Positions 8,213 to 17,125 of a stretch of DNA of 64,000 nucleotides are shown one piece after another (within the stretch, counting starts at the first letter, position 1; each line of letters starts with the position of its first letter). The notes beneath the pieces were generated by a model, which was not told where the DNA came from, did no database searches, and saw only the letters and a list, made by a program, of their open reading frames with translations. The translations under genes and the position numbers were made by a program. The stretch is from Stenotrophomonas sp. HITSZ_GD (GTDB lineage: Bacteria; Pseudomonadota; Gammaproteobacteria; Xanthomonadales; Xanthomonadaceae), in contig NZ_JARQXB010000014.1 of the NCBI RefSeq assembly GCF_029543105.1, forward strand, positions 1-64,000, given 5' to 3'.

Positions 8213-8806
8213 TCAACGCAATGCAGTGCGACGCTTCTCGTCGATCCACTTGGACGCCTGCGCCGGCGAATAATCGCGCATCCACTGCAGCATCTGCTCG
8301 ATATCGCTGCCGTACCAGAGATCCGCACGCTGGTCCGGATGCAGGAAGCGCTCTTCCACCATGCGGTCGATCATCCCGATCAGCGGCGCGTAGAAGCCTT
8401 CCACGTCCAGGAACGCGCACGGCTTGTTGCCGATACCCAGCTGGCGCCAGGTCAGCATCTCGAAGATTTCCTCCATCGTGCCGAAGCCGCCGGGCAGGGC
8501 GACGAAGCCATCGGCCAGGTCGAACATGCGCGACTTGCGCTCATGCATCGAACCGACGATCTCCAGCTCGGTCAGGCCGCGGTGCGCCACTTCCCAGTCC
8601 GCCAGCTGCTTCGGGATCACGCCGGTCACCTCGCCGCCAGCGGCCAGCACCGCGTTGGCCACGGTGCCCATCAGGCCGACGTTGCCGCCGCCGTAGACCA
8701 GCCGCAGGCCTTCGCGGGCGATGCGGTCGCCCAGCGCGATGGCGCGTTCGGTGTAGCCCGGCTTGCTGCCGGCGTTGGAGCCGCAATAGACGCAGATGCT
8801 CTTCAT
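8213..8806 (-). CDS. LOG-family (TIGR00730-like) Rossmann-fold protein
   Basis: This 197-residue protein starts MKSICVYCGSNAG. It has the family motifs YGGGNVGLMG (residues ~39-48) and PGGFGTMEEIFEMLTW (~103-118), the latter carrying the PGGxGTxxE catalytic pattern of cytokinin riboside 5'-monophosphate phosphoribohydrolases. Members cleave the N-glycosidic bond of nucleoside monophosphates; in plant-associated bacteria they can release cytokinins. The physiological substrate here is unknown. The length is normal for the family. A truncated copy of its last codons lies about 80 bp downstream. Confidence 0.85.
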   Translation of the reverse strand: MKSICVYCGSNAGSKPGYTERAIALGDRIAREGLRLVYGGGNVGLMGTVANAVLAAGGEVTGVIPKQLADWEVAHRGLTELEIVGSMHERKSRMFDLADGFVALPGGFGTMEEIFEMLTWRQLGIGNKPCAFLDVEGFYAPLIGMIDRMVEERFLHPDQRADLWYGSDIEQMLQWMRDYSPAQASKWIDEKRRTALR

Positions 8807-8837
8807 GTCAGGCCTTTCGTATACGAGTGCTGGAAGC

Positions 8838-8867
8838 GCGAACGCCGGGCGGGCGCCCGGCGTTCGC
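8838..8867. terminator. Strong GC hairpin downstream of lpd
   Basis: Perfect 13-bp inverted arms (8838-8850 and 8855-8867) with a 4-nt loop lie 43 nt after the lpd stop on the minus strand. There is no U-tract, so it is a 3'-end stabilising or Rho-associated hairpin rather than a classic intrinsic terminator. Confidence 0.45.
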
Positions 8868-8909
8868 TGGAGCGGTCGGGTGCGGCGTTCGCCGCCCCCG
8901 GAGCCGGGC

Positions 8910-10346
8910 TCAGTTGACCTTGTGGATGGCGCGCTTGCTGACTGCCATCGCGGCGTCGTGGATCGCCTCGGACAGGGTCGGGTGCGCGTGGCAGATGCGG
9001 GCGAGGTCGTCGGCCGAACCATTGAACTCCATGGTCAGCACGCCCTCGTGCACCAGCTCGGAGACGCCCACGCCCACCAGGTGCAAGCCCAGCACGCGGT
9101 CGGTCTCGGCATGGGCGATGATCTTCACCAGGCCCGCCGGCTCGGCCATCGCCACCGCGCGGGCGATCGCCGCGAACGGGAAGGTGCCGACCTTGTACGG
9201 GATGCCCTCAGCCTTGCACTGCTGCTCGGTCTTGCCGACCCAGGCGATTTCCGGCTCGGTGTAGATCACCCACGGGATGGTGTCGAAGTTGACGTGGCCC
9301 GGCAGGCCGGCGATCAGCTCGGCCACCGCGATGCCTTCCTCGAAGCCCTTGTGCGCCAGCATCGGGCCGCGCACGCAGTCGCCGATCGCCCACACGCCGT
9401 CCACGCCGGTGTGGCAGTGGTCGTCGACCACGATCTGGCCGCGCTCGTTGACCTGCACGCCGGTGCCGTCGGCCAGAAGGCCCTTGGTGGCGGCCTTGCG
9501 GCCCACCGCGACCAGCAGCTTGTCCACGGTCAGGCTCTTCTCGCCTTCGCTGTCGGTGTAGGTGACGACGACTTCCTTCTTCTTGCCCTTGCCGGTGACT
9601 TCGGTCTTGGAGACCTTGGCGCCGAGCTTGATCTCCAGGCCCTGCTTCTTGAATTCCTTGGCGGCGGCCTTGGCGATGTCGGTGTCGGCGGCGGCCAGGA
9701 AGTCCGGCAGCGCTTCGAGGATCACCACTTCCGAGCCCAGGCGCTTCCACACGCTGCCCAGCTCCAGGCCGATCACGCCGGCGCCGATGACGGCCAGGCG
9801 GTTCGGCACTTCGGTGAAGTCCAGCGCGCCGACGTTGTCGACGATGGCCTCGTTGTCGAACTTGGCGAACGGCAGCTCGATCGAATCCGAGCCGGCGGCG
9901 ATGATCACGTTGGTGCCCTTCAGCTCGACTTCCGAACCGTCGTGCTGCTTGACCTTGACCACGTTGCCCGGCTGCAGCTGGCCGAAGCCGTAGTAAGTGG
10001 TGATCTTGTTCGCCTTGAACAGCATCGCGATGCCGCCGGTGAACTGCTTCACGATCTTGTCCTTGCGGCCGATCATGGTGCCGACGTCCATCTTGGCATC
10101 CTTGAAGCTGATGCCGTGGTCGCCAAAGATGTGGCCCATGTTCCAGTACTGGCGCGAGGAATCGAGCAGCGCCTTGGACGGCACGCAGCCCACGCGCAGG
10201 CAGGTGCCGCCGAGCGCCGGCTGGCCGTCCTTGCCCAGGGCCGCGTCGATGCAGGCGACCTTCAGGCCCAGCTGCGCGGCGCGGATGGCGGCGTGATAGC
10301 CGGCCGGGCCGGCACCGATGACGACGACGTCGAAGTTCTCTGCCAT
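8910..10346 (-). CDS. lpd: Dihydrolipoyl dehydrogenase (E3)
   Basis: This 478-residue flavoprotein reoxidises the lipoyl group of the 2-oxoglutarate dehydrogenase complex with NAD+. It has an FAD motif GAGPAGYHAA at the N-terminus and the redox-active disulfide C49-LRVG-C54 (the family usually has CLNVGC, so Arg here is a mild variant). The NAD motif is GAGVIGLELG, and the C-terminal catalytic His-Glu pair lies in HAHPTLSEA. It is third after sucA and sucB on the same strand, 163 nt after sucB. That gap contains a hairpin, so its level may be set separately. Confidence 0.95.
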   Translation of the reverse strand: MAENFDVVVIGAGPAGYHAAIRAAQLGLKVACIDAALGKDGQPALGGTCLRVGCVPSKALLDSSRQYWNMGHIFGDHGISFKDAKMDVGTMIGRKDKIVKQFTGGIAMLFKANKITTYYGFGQLQPGNVVKVKQHDGSEVELKGTNVIIAAGSDSIELPFAKFDNEAIVDNVGALDFTEVPNRLAVIGAGVIGLELGSVWKRLGSEVVILEALPDFLAAADTDIAKAAAKEFKKQGLEIKLGAKVSKTEVTGKGKKKEVVVTYTDSEGEKSLTVDKLLVAVGRKAATKGLLADGTGVQVNERGQIVVDDHCHTGVDGVWAIGDCVRGPMLAHKGFEEGIAVAELIAGLPGHVNFDTIPWVIYTEPEIAWVGKTEQQCKAEGIPYKVGTFPFAAIARAVAMAEPAGLVKIIAHAETDRVLGLHLVGVGVSELVHEGVLTMEFNGSADDLARICHAHPTLSEAIHDAAMAVSKRAIHKVN

Positions 10347-10468
10347 TTTGGAATCCTTGTGCTTGCGCGGGAAGTGCGCGGTGGCCGGCCGGGAAGCACC
10401 CGGCGGGCCGGAATCTGGGAGGGCGGGGCGGTCATGGCCGATGTGGCGCCGCCAGCCCCCACAAGCAA

Positions 10469-10494
10469 CCCCCTCGCCGTGCGGGCCGAGGGGG
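10469..10494. terminator. Stem-loop between sucB and lpd
   Basis: Inverted arms 10469-10476 and 10487-10494 (CCCCCTCG/CGAGGGGG) enclose a 10-nt loop, 16 nt past the sucB stop. No clear U-tract follows on the minus strand, so it may be an attenuator or an mRNA-processing hairpin. Confidence 0.4.
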
Positions 10495-10509
10495 CGGGTG
10501 TGCCTTCGT

Positions 10510-11721
10510 TTACAGGCCGAACAGCATCCGGCCCGGGTTTTCCAGCTGGTTCTTGATGTCCACCAGGAACTGCACCGAATCCTTGCCGTCGATGATGCGG
10601 TGGTCGTAGGACAGCGCGATGTACATCATCGGCGCGACCACGACCTGGCCGTTCTCGGCGATCGGGCGCTCCTTGATGGCATGCATGCCCAGGATGGCGC
10701 TCTGCGGCGGGTTGACGATCGGGGTGGACATCAGCGAGCCGAAGGTGCCGCCGTTGGTGATCGTGAAAGTGCCGCCCTGCAGCTCTTCCAGGCTCAGCTT
10801 GCCGTCGCGCGCCTTCTTGGCGTAATCGGCGATGCCGGCCTCGATGTCGGCGAAGGACATGCGCTCGACGTTGCGCAGCACCGGGGTCACCAGGCCCTTC
10901 TCGGTGGACACCGCGATGGAGATGTCCGAGTAGCCGTGATAGATGATGTCGTCGCCGTCGATGGAGGCGTTGACCAGCGGGAAGCGCTGCAGCGCGTTGG
11001 CGGCAGCCTTCACGAAGAAGCTCATGAAGCCGAGCTTGATGCCGTGGGCCTTCTGGAACTCTTCCTGCAGCTCCTTGCGCGCGGCCGACACCTTGGCGAG
11101 GTTGACCTCGTTGAAGGTGGTCAGCATCGCGGTGGAGTTCTTCGAATCCATCAGGCGCTTGGCGATGGTCTTGCGGATGCGCGTCATCGGCACGCGCTCT
11201 TCCGGGCGCGCGCCGCCGGCGCGGGCCACGCCGCCGGACTTGGCGAAGTTGACGATGTCTTCCTTGGTCACCGCGCCGCGACGGCCGGTGCCTTCCACCT
11301 GCGACGGATCAACACCCTCGGTGATGGCGGTGAAGCGCGCGCCCGGCGGCAGGCTGTCGGCGGCCGACTTGGCGGCCGGGGCCGGCGCGGCGGCCTTCGG
11401 GGCCGGGGCGGCGGTAGCGGCGGCCGGCGCCGCCGGCGCGGCTTCGGCCTTCTTCTCTTCGGCCGGGGCGGCCGCGGCGACCGCGCCTTCCTCGATGATC
11501 GCCAGGACCTGGTTGCTGGTCACGGTGCTGCCGGTCTCGAACTTGATTTCCTTCAGCACGCCGTCCACCGGCGAGGGGACTTCGAGCACGACCTTGTCGG
11601 TTTCCAGGTCGACCAGATTCTCGTCGCGCTTGACGGCTTCGCCGGCCTTCTTGTGCCAGCTGGCGATGGTGGCGTCGGAAACGGATTCGGGCAGTACCGG
11701 GACTTTGACTTCGGTGGCCAT
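10510..11721 (-). CDS. sucB: 2-oxoglutarate dehydrogenase E2 (dihydrolipoyl succinyltransferase)
   Basis: This 403-residue protein has an N-terminal lipoyl domain with the lipoylated lysine at K43 ([12 protein letters not shown]). An Ala/Pro-rich flexible linker spans ~78-115, and a short E3/E1-binding domain follows (~120-160, ending [10 protein letters not shown]). The C-terminal catalytic domain contains the active-site [12 protein letters not shown]. It transfers the succinyl group to CoA and forms the complex core. It starts 40 nt after the sucA stop, so it is probably co-transcribed. Confidence 0.95.
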   Translation of the reverse strand: MATEVKVPVLPESVSDATIASWHKKAGEAVKRDENLVDLETDKVVLEVPSPVDGVLKEIKFETGSTVTSNQVLAIIEEGAVAAAAPAEEKKAEAAPAAPAAATAAPAPKAAAPAPAAKSAADSLPPGARFTAITEGVDPSQVEGTGRRGAVTKEDIVNFAKSGGVARAGGARPEERVPMTRIRKTIAKRLMDSKNSTAMLTTFNEVNLAKVSAARKELQEEFQKAHGIKLGFMSFFVKAAANALQRFPLVNASIDGDDIIYHGYSDISIAVSTEKGLVTPVLRNVERMSFADIEAGIADYAKKARDGKLSLEELQGGTFTITNGGTFGSLMSTPIVNPPQSAILGMHAIKERPIAENGQVVVAPMMYIALSYDHRIIDGKDSVQFLVDIKNQLENPGRMLFGL

Positions 11722-11761
11722 TTGAGGAGCGTCCTAGAGTTCTGTTCTTGGGGGGTAAAGG

Positions 11762-14590
11762 TTATTCAGCGACCTGGTCGTTGAACGGATTGACCAGCGC
11801 ATCGGCGACCAGCTTCTGCTGCTCGGCGATGTGGTCGGCCATGTGGCCGGCGGCCGGCGAGGGCGAGCGGGCACGGCCGGCGTAATGCAGCGCCTGGCCC
11901 TCGGCCAGCACGGCCTGCAGGTGGTGCTTGATCTGGTACCACGCGCCCTGGTTCTGCGGCTCTTCCTGGCACCACACCACGTCGGTGGCCTGGCCGTACT
12001 TCTTCAGTTCGGCGGCCAGCAGCGCGCGCGGGAACGGGTAGAGCTGCTCCACGCGCAGGATCGCCACGTCGTCCTGGCCACGCTTCTGCGCGTCTTCCAG
12101 CAGGTCGTAGTAGACCTTGCCCGAGCAGGCGACCACACGCTTGACCTTCTTGGCGTCGGCGGCGGCGTCCGGGATCAGGTGCTGGAACTCGCCGTTGGCC
12201 AGCTCGTCCAGCGTGGAGACCGCCAGCTTGTGGCGCAGCAGCGACTTCGGCGTCATGACCACCAGCGGCTTGCGCGTGCTCATGCGCATCTGGCGGCGGA
12301 TCATGTGGAAGCACTGGGCCGGGGTGGTCGGCACGCAGACCAGCATGTTCTCCAGCGCGCACAGCTGCAGGAAGCGCTCCAGGCGCGCAGAGCTGTGCTC
12401 CGGGCCCTGGCCTTCGTAGCCGTGCGGCAGGAACAGCGACAGGCCCGAGATGCGGCCCCACTTGGCCTCGCCGGCGGCGATGAACTGGTCGATGACGACC
12501 TGCGCGCCGTTGGCGAAGTCGCCGAACTGCGCTTCCCACACGCACAGCGCGTTGGGGTCGGTGGTCGAATAGCCGTACTCGAAGCCCATCACCGCTTCTT
12601 CGCTGAGCAGCGAGTCGATCACGGTGGCTTCTTCCGGGTTCTCCACCAGCTGGCGCAGCGGCAGGTAGTAGCTGTCGGTCTTCTGGTCGTGGAGGATCGC
12701 GTGGCGGTGGAAGAACGTGCCGCGGCCGGCGTCCTGGCCGACCAGGCGCAGGCGGTGGCCTTCGCTCAGCAGGGTGGCGTAGGCCAGGTTCTCGGCAAAG
12801 CCCCAGTCGGCCGGCTGCTCGCCGGCGGTCATCTTCAGGCGGTCCTCGTAGATCTTCGCCACGCGCGGGTGCAGCTCGACGCCGGCCGGCACGGTGTTGA
12901 TGATCTTGGCCAGCTGGTCCAGCGCGCCGCGCTTGACCGTGGTGTCGACCTTGTCGGTCAGCTTGCCGGACAGGTACTTGGACCAGTCGATGGCGAACTC
13001 GTCCGGCTTGCGCGTGGCCAGCTCGGTGGTGAACTCGCCCGAGTCCAGCTTCTCGCGGTAGCCGTCCACCAGCGCCTTGGCCTCGTCGGCCTTCAGCACG
13101 CCTTCGCTTTCCAGCTGCGTGGCGTACAGCTCGCGGGTGGTCTTGTGCTTGCGGATGGTCTGGTACATCACCGGGTTGGTCGCCGCCGGCTCGTCGGCCT
13201 CGTTGTGGCCCCAACGGCGGTAGCAGACCAGGTCGATGACCACGTCCTTCTTGAACTGCTGGCGGAACTCGTACGCCAGCTGGGTCACGAACATCACCGC
13301 GTCCGGGTCGTCGCCGTTCACGTGGAAGACCGGCGCGCCGATCATCTTGGCCACGTCGGTGCAGTACAGCGTCGAGCGGGCGTCGTCGCGGGTGCTGGTG
13401 GTGAAGCCGATCTGGTTGTTGATGACGATGTGCATGGTGCCGCCGACGGCGAAACCGCGCGCCTGCGACATCTGGAACAGCTCCATCACCACGCCCTGGC
13501 CGGCGAAGGCCGCGTCGCCGTGGATCAGGATCGGCATCACTTCCTTGCGCGCCGCGTCGCCGAAGCGCTCCTGGCGCGAACGCACGGAACCGGCGACGAC
13601 CGGGTCGACGATCTCCAGGTGCGAGGGGTTGAACGCCAGCGCCAGGTGGACCTGCTTGCCGTCGCCCACGGCGATGTCGGCCGAGAAGCCCATGTGGTAC
13701 TTCACGTCGCCGGTGTGGGCGCGGTCGTCATGGGCGTGCTCGAACTTGCCTTCGAACTCGTCGAACAGCTTGCGCGGGTTCTTGCCCAGCGTATTGACCA
13801 GCACGTTGAGGCGGCCGCGGTGGGCCATGCCGATCACGATGTCCTTCACGCCTTCCTGGCCGGCTTGGCGGACCATGCCGTCCATCATCGGGATCAGCGC
13901 ATCGCCGCCTTCCAGCGAGAAGCGCTTCTGGCCGACGTACTTGGTGTGCAGGTAGCGCTCCAGGCCTTCGGCGGCGGTGAGGCGCTCGAGGGTGCGGCGA
14001 CGGCTCTCGGCGCTGCCGGCGATCTTGCCGCCCGCATTCTCCAGGCGCTGGTAGATCCACTGGCGCTGGTCGAATTCCGGGATGTGCATGAACTCGGCGC
14101 CGATCGAGCTGGTGTACGTCGCCTTCAGGCGCGCCAGCAGGTCGCGCAGCTTCATGCGCGGCTGGCCGCCGATGCCGCCGGTGCTGAACTCGCTGTCCAG
14201 GTCGGCCTGCGAGAGGCTGTGGAACGGCAGGTCCAGGTCCGGCGGGTTGACCGGCGGGGTCAGGCCCAGCGGGTCGATGCGGGCACCCAGGTGGCCGCGC
14301 GAACGGTAGGCGGTGATCAGGCGGCCGACGTTGCGCTCGCGCTCGTCGCTGGCACCTCCGGACAGGCCCGCGTTGGCCGCGTTGCGCGCCGCTTCGCCGA
14401 TGTGGGCGATGACGGCCGAATGCGGCACGTCGCCGGCCTCACGGCCCTTGAAGCCGTCGAAGTAGGCTTTCCACTTGGGATCGACGCTGTCGGGGGAGAC
14501 GAGGTACTGCTCGTACAGATCCTCGATGTAGGCGGCATTGCCGCCGGCGAGTTGCGAAGACTGCGCAAACTGCTTCAGGAGATTGTCCAC
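11762..14590 (-). CDS. sucA: 2-oxoglutarate dehydrogenase E1 component
   Basis: This 942-residue thiamine-diphosphate enzyme decarboxylates 2-oxoglutarate in the TCA cycle. The N-terminus DNLLKQFAQSS and the segment YEQYLVSPDSVDPKW are typical of SucA. TPP- and metal-binding elements lie around GDAAFAGQGVVME and INNQIGFTTS, with the transketolase-like domain following. The start was set at GTG 14590, where family similarity begins (VDNLLKQF); an upstream ATG at 14656 would add a non-conserved tail. No strong ribosome-binding site precedes the GTG. A TATAAT hexamer lies about 95 nt upstream. Confidence 0.95.
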   Translation of the reverse strand: MDNLLKQFAQSSQLAGGNAAYIEDLYEQYLVSPDSVDPKWKAYFDGFKGREAGDVPHSAVIAHIGEAARNAANAGLSGGASDERERNVGRLITAYRSRGHLGARIDPLGLTPPVNPPDLDLPFHSLSQADLDSEFSTGGIGGQPRMKLRDLLARLKATYTSSIGAEFMHIPEFDQRQWIYQRLENAGGKIAGSAESRRRTLERLTAAEGLERYLHTKYVGQKRFSLEGGDALIPMMDGMVRQAGQEGVKDIVIGMAHRGRLNVLVNTLGKNPRKLFDEFEGKFEHAHDDRAHTGDVKYHMGFSADIAVGDGKQVHLALAFNPSHLEIVDPVVAGSVRSRQERFGDAARKEVMPILIHGDAAFAGQGVVMELFQMSQARGFAVGGTMHIVINNQIGFTTSTRDDARSTLYCTDVAKMIGAPVFHVNGDDPDAVMFVTQLAYEFRQQFKKDVVIDLVCYRRWGHNEADEPAATNPVMYQTIRKHKTTRELYATQLESEGVLKADEAKALVDGYREKLDSGEFTTELATRKPDEFAIDWSKYLSGKLTDKVDTTVKRGALDQLAKIINTVPAGVELHPRVAKIYEDRLKMTAGEQPADWGFAENLAYATLLSEGHRLRLVGQDAGRGTFFHRHAILHDQKTDSYYLPLRQLVENPEEATVIDSLLSEEAVMGFEYGYSTTDPNALCVWEAQFGDFANGAQVVIDQFIAAGEAKWGRISGLSLFLPHGYEGQGPEHSSARLERFLQLCALENMLVCVPTTPAQCFHMIRRQMRMSTRKPLVVMTPKSLLRHKLAVSTLDELANGEFQHLIPDAAADAKKVKRVVACSGKVYYDLLEDAQKRGQDDVAILRVEQLYPFPRALLAAELKKYGQATDVVWCQEEPQNQGAWYQIKHHLQAVLAEGQALHYAGRARSPSPAAGHMADHIAEQQKLVADALVNPFNDQVAE

Positions 14591-14685
14591 GATGGTAAGT
14601 CGGGTCGCTTGGGATATGGGGGCTTGCACGTGGCAGGGCCACTTGATCGGCCGCAAGGCCGGTCTGGCGGTGTCAGAGCCCGAAA

Positions 14686-14691
14686 ATTATA
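14686..14691 (-). promoter_or_regulatory. Candidate -10 box for sucA
   Basis: A consensus TATAAT reads on the minus strand in the gap between the acetyltransferase gene and sucA. No convincing -35 lies at the normal distance; upstream is a CGCCCCC-AA-GGGGGCG hairpin (14700-14715). Confidence 0.4.
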
Positions 14692-14779
14692 CCCCCACGC
14701 GCCCCCAAGGGGGCGTATGCAATCAGGCGGTTGCGTGCGCGACGGTCAGGCCCGCGACAGAGAACGTGCCCGGCCCACG

Positions 14780-15673
14780 CTACAGCCCGAGGGCGCGATG
14801 TTCGCTCCAGGGCCGGCTGCGCTCCCATATCTGCTCGAAATGCGCGCGCAGCTGGCGCGCGCGGGCCGCGCCCTCCAGCCACGTTTCGCCGTCGTCGTGG
14901 CGGTTGCCCGTAGAACGAAAGTAGTAGGCCTGCGCATCGCCGACTAGGTAGGCGGAGGGATAGCTGGCATCGACCGGGTCCGAGACCGCGCGGAACTGGA
15001 ACACGGTGGGCAGGCGCTGTGCCAGCCGCAGCAGGGGGGCGTCGAGCAGCTGCGGGCTGGCGGTGTCCTGCAGCAGGATGCGCACCTGCTTGTCGTGGCG
15101 CAGGGTCGCGAAGCGGCGCAGCGCGGTCTGTACGGTGGCCGCGTCGAGCAGGCCGGGGTCGAGGGCGCGCGTGTACAGGCGCAGCTCGCGCCGTGCCTGG
15201 CCGATCAACGCGGCGGTGGCGTGCACCGCGGCATTCGCGTCTTCCACCGCCATCGGCCCGTCCAGCCGGCGCTGCAAGACCTCCGGCTCGCCGGTGGTGG
15301 GCAGGAACCCGGCGCAGGCGCAGAACGGCGCCATGCCGTGGACCGCCTGCGCGCGCACGCCCGGCCAGCCGCGCTGGCGGGCGCCATCGAGCAGGGCACC
15401 GAGCACGGCCATGCCCACGCCTTGGCCGCGCCAATCCGGCAATACGCCCAGGTGGCTGACGCGCTGGTCCGGCGAGAGCCGGCCGGCGCCCAGCAGGCGG
15501 CCGTCGTGGTCGCGGGCCAGCACGTGCAGGCTCAACAAGTCCAGCGCATCCCACTCGCGCAGGGACGGTGGATGGCCCTGGCCGGCGAACACCGCCGCGC
15601 GCAGCGCCAGCAGCTCGGTGGCGCGCAGGCCGCCTTCGCTGTGCTCGAGCAGGAACGGGCCGAGCCGGTTCAC
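14780..15673 (-). CDS. GNAT acetyltransferase with extra C-terminal domain
   Basis: This 297-residue protein has an N-terminal GNAT domain (residues ~1-150) with the acetyl-CoA loop WRGQGVGMAVL and the preceding LGVLPD strand. Its C-terminal ~140 residues (from about VEDANAAVHATAAL) are unlike standard GNATs and include RELRLYTRALDPGLLD and AYYFRSTGNRHDDGETW. That part resembles a phospholipase D-like or nucleotide-handling fold only loosely, and I do not assign it. The start is GTG at 15673, just 4 nt after the stop of the hydroxylase gene, so translational coupling is very likely. The acetyl acceptor is unknown. Confidence 0.75.
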   Translation of the reverse strand: MNRLGPFLLEHSEGGLRATELLALRAAVFAGQGHPPSLREWDALDLLSLHVLARDHDGRLLGAGRLSPDQRVSHLGVLPDWRGQGVGMAVLGALLDGARQRGWPGVRAQAVHGMAPFCACAGFLPTTGEPEVLQRRLDGPMAVEDANAAVHATAALIGQARRELRLYTRALDPGLLDAATVQTALRRFATLRHDKQVRILLQDTASPQLLDAPLLRLAQRLPTVFQFRAVSDPVDASYPSAYLVGDAQAYYFRSTGNRHDDGETWLEGAARARQLRAHFEQIWERSRPWSEHRALGL

Positions 15674-15677
15674 CGGG

Positions 15678-17051
15678 CTACTCCTCCTCGTCCTCGTCCT
15701 CGTCCTCGTCCGATTCGGCCGGCAGGTCCTCGGGGTCGATGTCCGGGTCGATCTCGCCTTCGTCGGTATCATCGCCCACGGGTTCGAGCAGGGTCTGGCC
15801 GGCGCCGTTGCCCACTTCGCCCGCGGCGTCCTCTTCCCAGTCCTCCTCCCCGGGCACGGCCGCGGCATAGTGGCCCAGCGCCACCAGCTCCAGCAGCGCG
15901 GCGCGGCCGCGTTCGGAGAGCGGCGCCCAGGCGGCTTCGTCGATCTCCTCCAGCGCGGCCAGCCGCTGCGCGTCGCGCAACGGCACCGGGAAGGCGTGCC
16001 CGCTCACGAACAGCAGCGCGCCCTTGCGCGCGCGGCGCCAGGCCACGCGCGACCACGGGTGCCGGTAAAGCACGGCGCCCTCGGCCAGCGCCTCGGCCAG
16101 TTGGGCGGCGTCCGGGGCCTCCGGCGGCGGGGCGATGTCGCCCGAGGCGCGGTAGGTGGTGATGAAGCGGCCGAACCACTCGCCCAGGCGGTCGGGGTCG
16201 TTCATGCGCAGCGCGTTGAGCGCGGCGATGGCGCGGCCCATGGCGGCCTCGTCGATCTCGTAAGGATCGGCCGGCGCGGCGAGGTCCTCGTCGTGGTAGC
16301 GCACGGCCTCGTCGGCGTCGGCAATCAGCGTGTCCAGGTAATCGGCGATCAGCTCGGCCGAGGCCGGCGCGCGCATGCCCACCGAGAACGTCAGGCACGG
16401 GTCCTCGGCGATGCCGTGGTGCGGTACCAGCGGCGGCAGGTAGAGCATGTCGCCCGGTTCGAGTACCCAGTCGTGGGTGGGCTTGAACTGGCGCAGCAGC
16501 TTGATGTCCACGTCGTTGCGGAAATCCAGCGGCGGTGCCTTGCGGCCCATCGCCACGCTGGCGTCGATCTGCCAGCGGCGGTGGCCGAAGCCCTGCAGCA
16601 GGAACACGTCGTAGTGGTCCACGTGCGCGCCGACCGAGCCACCGGTGGCGGCGAAGCTGATCATGATGTCGTCGATGCGCCAGCGCGGCAGGAAGCGGAA
16701 CTGCTGCAGGATCGCGCGCACGTCCGGGTCCCACTTGTCCACGTCCTGCACCAGCAGGGTCCAGTCGTGGTCGGGCAGGCCGGGGAAGTCGGTTTCCTCG
16801 AACGGGCCGCTGCGCACCTGCCAGTCGTCGCGGGCGCGGTCGTGGGAGATCAGCCGGGCCAGCACGCCTTCCTCGCAGGCCAGGCCGGCCAGATCTTCCG
16901 GCGTGACCGGGGTCTGGAAGCCGGGGAAGGCCTGGCGGATCAGCAGCGGGCGCTTGTGCCAGTAGTCGCGCAGGAAGCGCGCGACCGGCATGCCGAGCGG
17001 GTGCTGCGCGGTGGCCTGGATCTCGAAGGGAAGGGCGGCGGATTTCTTCAT
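15678..17051 (-). CDS. roxA: JmjC-type ribosomal oxygenase (YcfD/RoxA family) with long acidic tail
   Basis: This 457-residue Fe(II)/2-oxoglutarate oxygenase has the iron-binding triad as H143-x-D145 (GAHVDHYDVF) and a His at 211/212 (LVPHHGIAED). The E. coli YcfD-type enzyme hydroxylates an arginine of ribosomal protein uL16. The N-terminal YWHKRPLLIRQAFPGF and FLPRWRIDDIMISF also match. The usual length is about 370-390 residues; here a strongly acidic tail of about 60 residues (DDTDEGEIDPDID, ending in EDEDEDEEE) is added, encoded by GTCCTC hexamer repeats at the 3' end. It is coupled to the GNAT gene downstream. Confidence 0.85.
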   Translation of the reverse strand: MKKSAALPFEIQATAQHPLGMPVARFLRDYWHKRPLLIRQAFPGFQTPVTPEDLAGLACEEGVLARLISHDRARDDWQVRSGPFEETDFPGLPDHDWTLLVQDVDKWDPDVRAILQQFRFLPRWRIDDIMISFAATGGSVGAHVDHYDVFLLQGFGHRRWQIDASVAMGRKAPPLDFRNDVDIKLLRQFKPTHDWVLEPGDMLYLPPLVPHHGIAEDPCLTFSVGMRAPASAELIADYLDTLIADADEAVRYHDEDLAAPADPYEIDEAAMGRAIAALNALRMNDPDRLGEWFGRFITTYRASGDIAPPPEAPDAAQLAEALAEGAVLYRHPWSRVAWRRARKGALLFVSGHAFPVPLRDAQRLAALEEIDEAAWAPLSERGRAALLELVALGHYAAAVPGEEDWEEDAAGEVGNGAGQTLLEPVGDDTDEGEIDPDIDPEDLPAESDEDEDEDEEE

Positions 17052-17125
17052 GGGGTTCCTGCGAACAGCAGCCGGGGTGCGGCCGGATTGTGGCCCAGGC
17101 GGGGTGACGGGCGTCTTGCGCCCGA

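Noticed and set aside
11831-14947. A 1038-codon open frame on the plus strand opposite sucA
   Set aside because: It has shadow composition (His/Arg/Gln/Leu-rich), lies opposite the well-supported sucA frame and matches no family; such frames are normal at this GC content.
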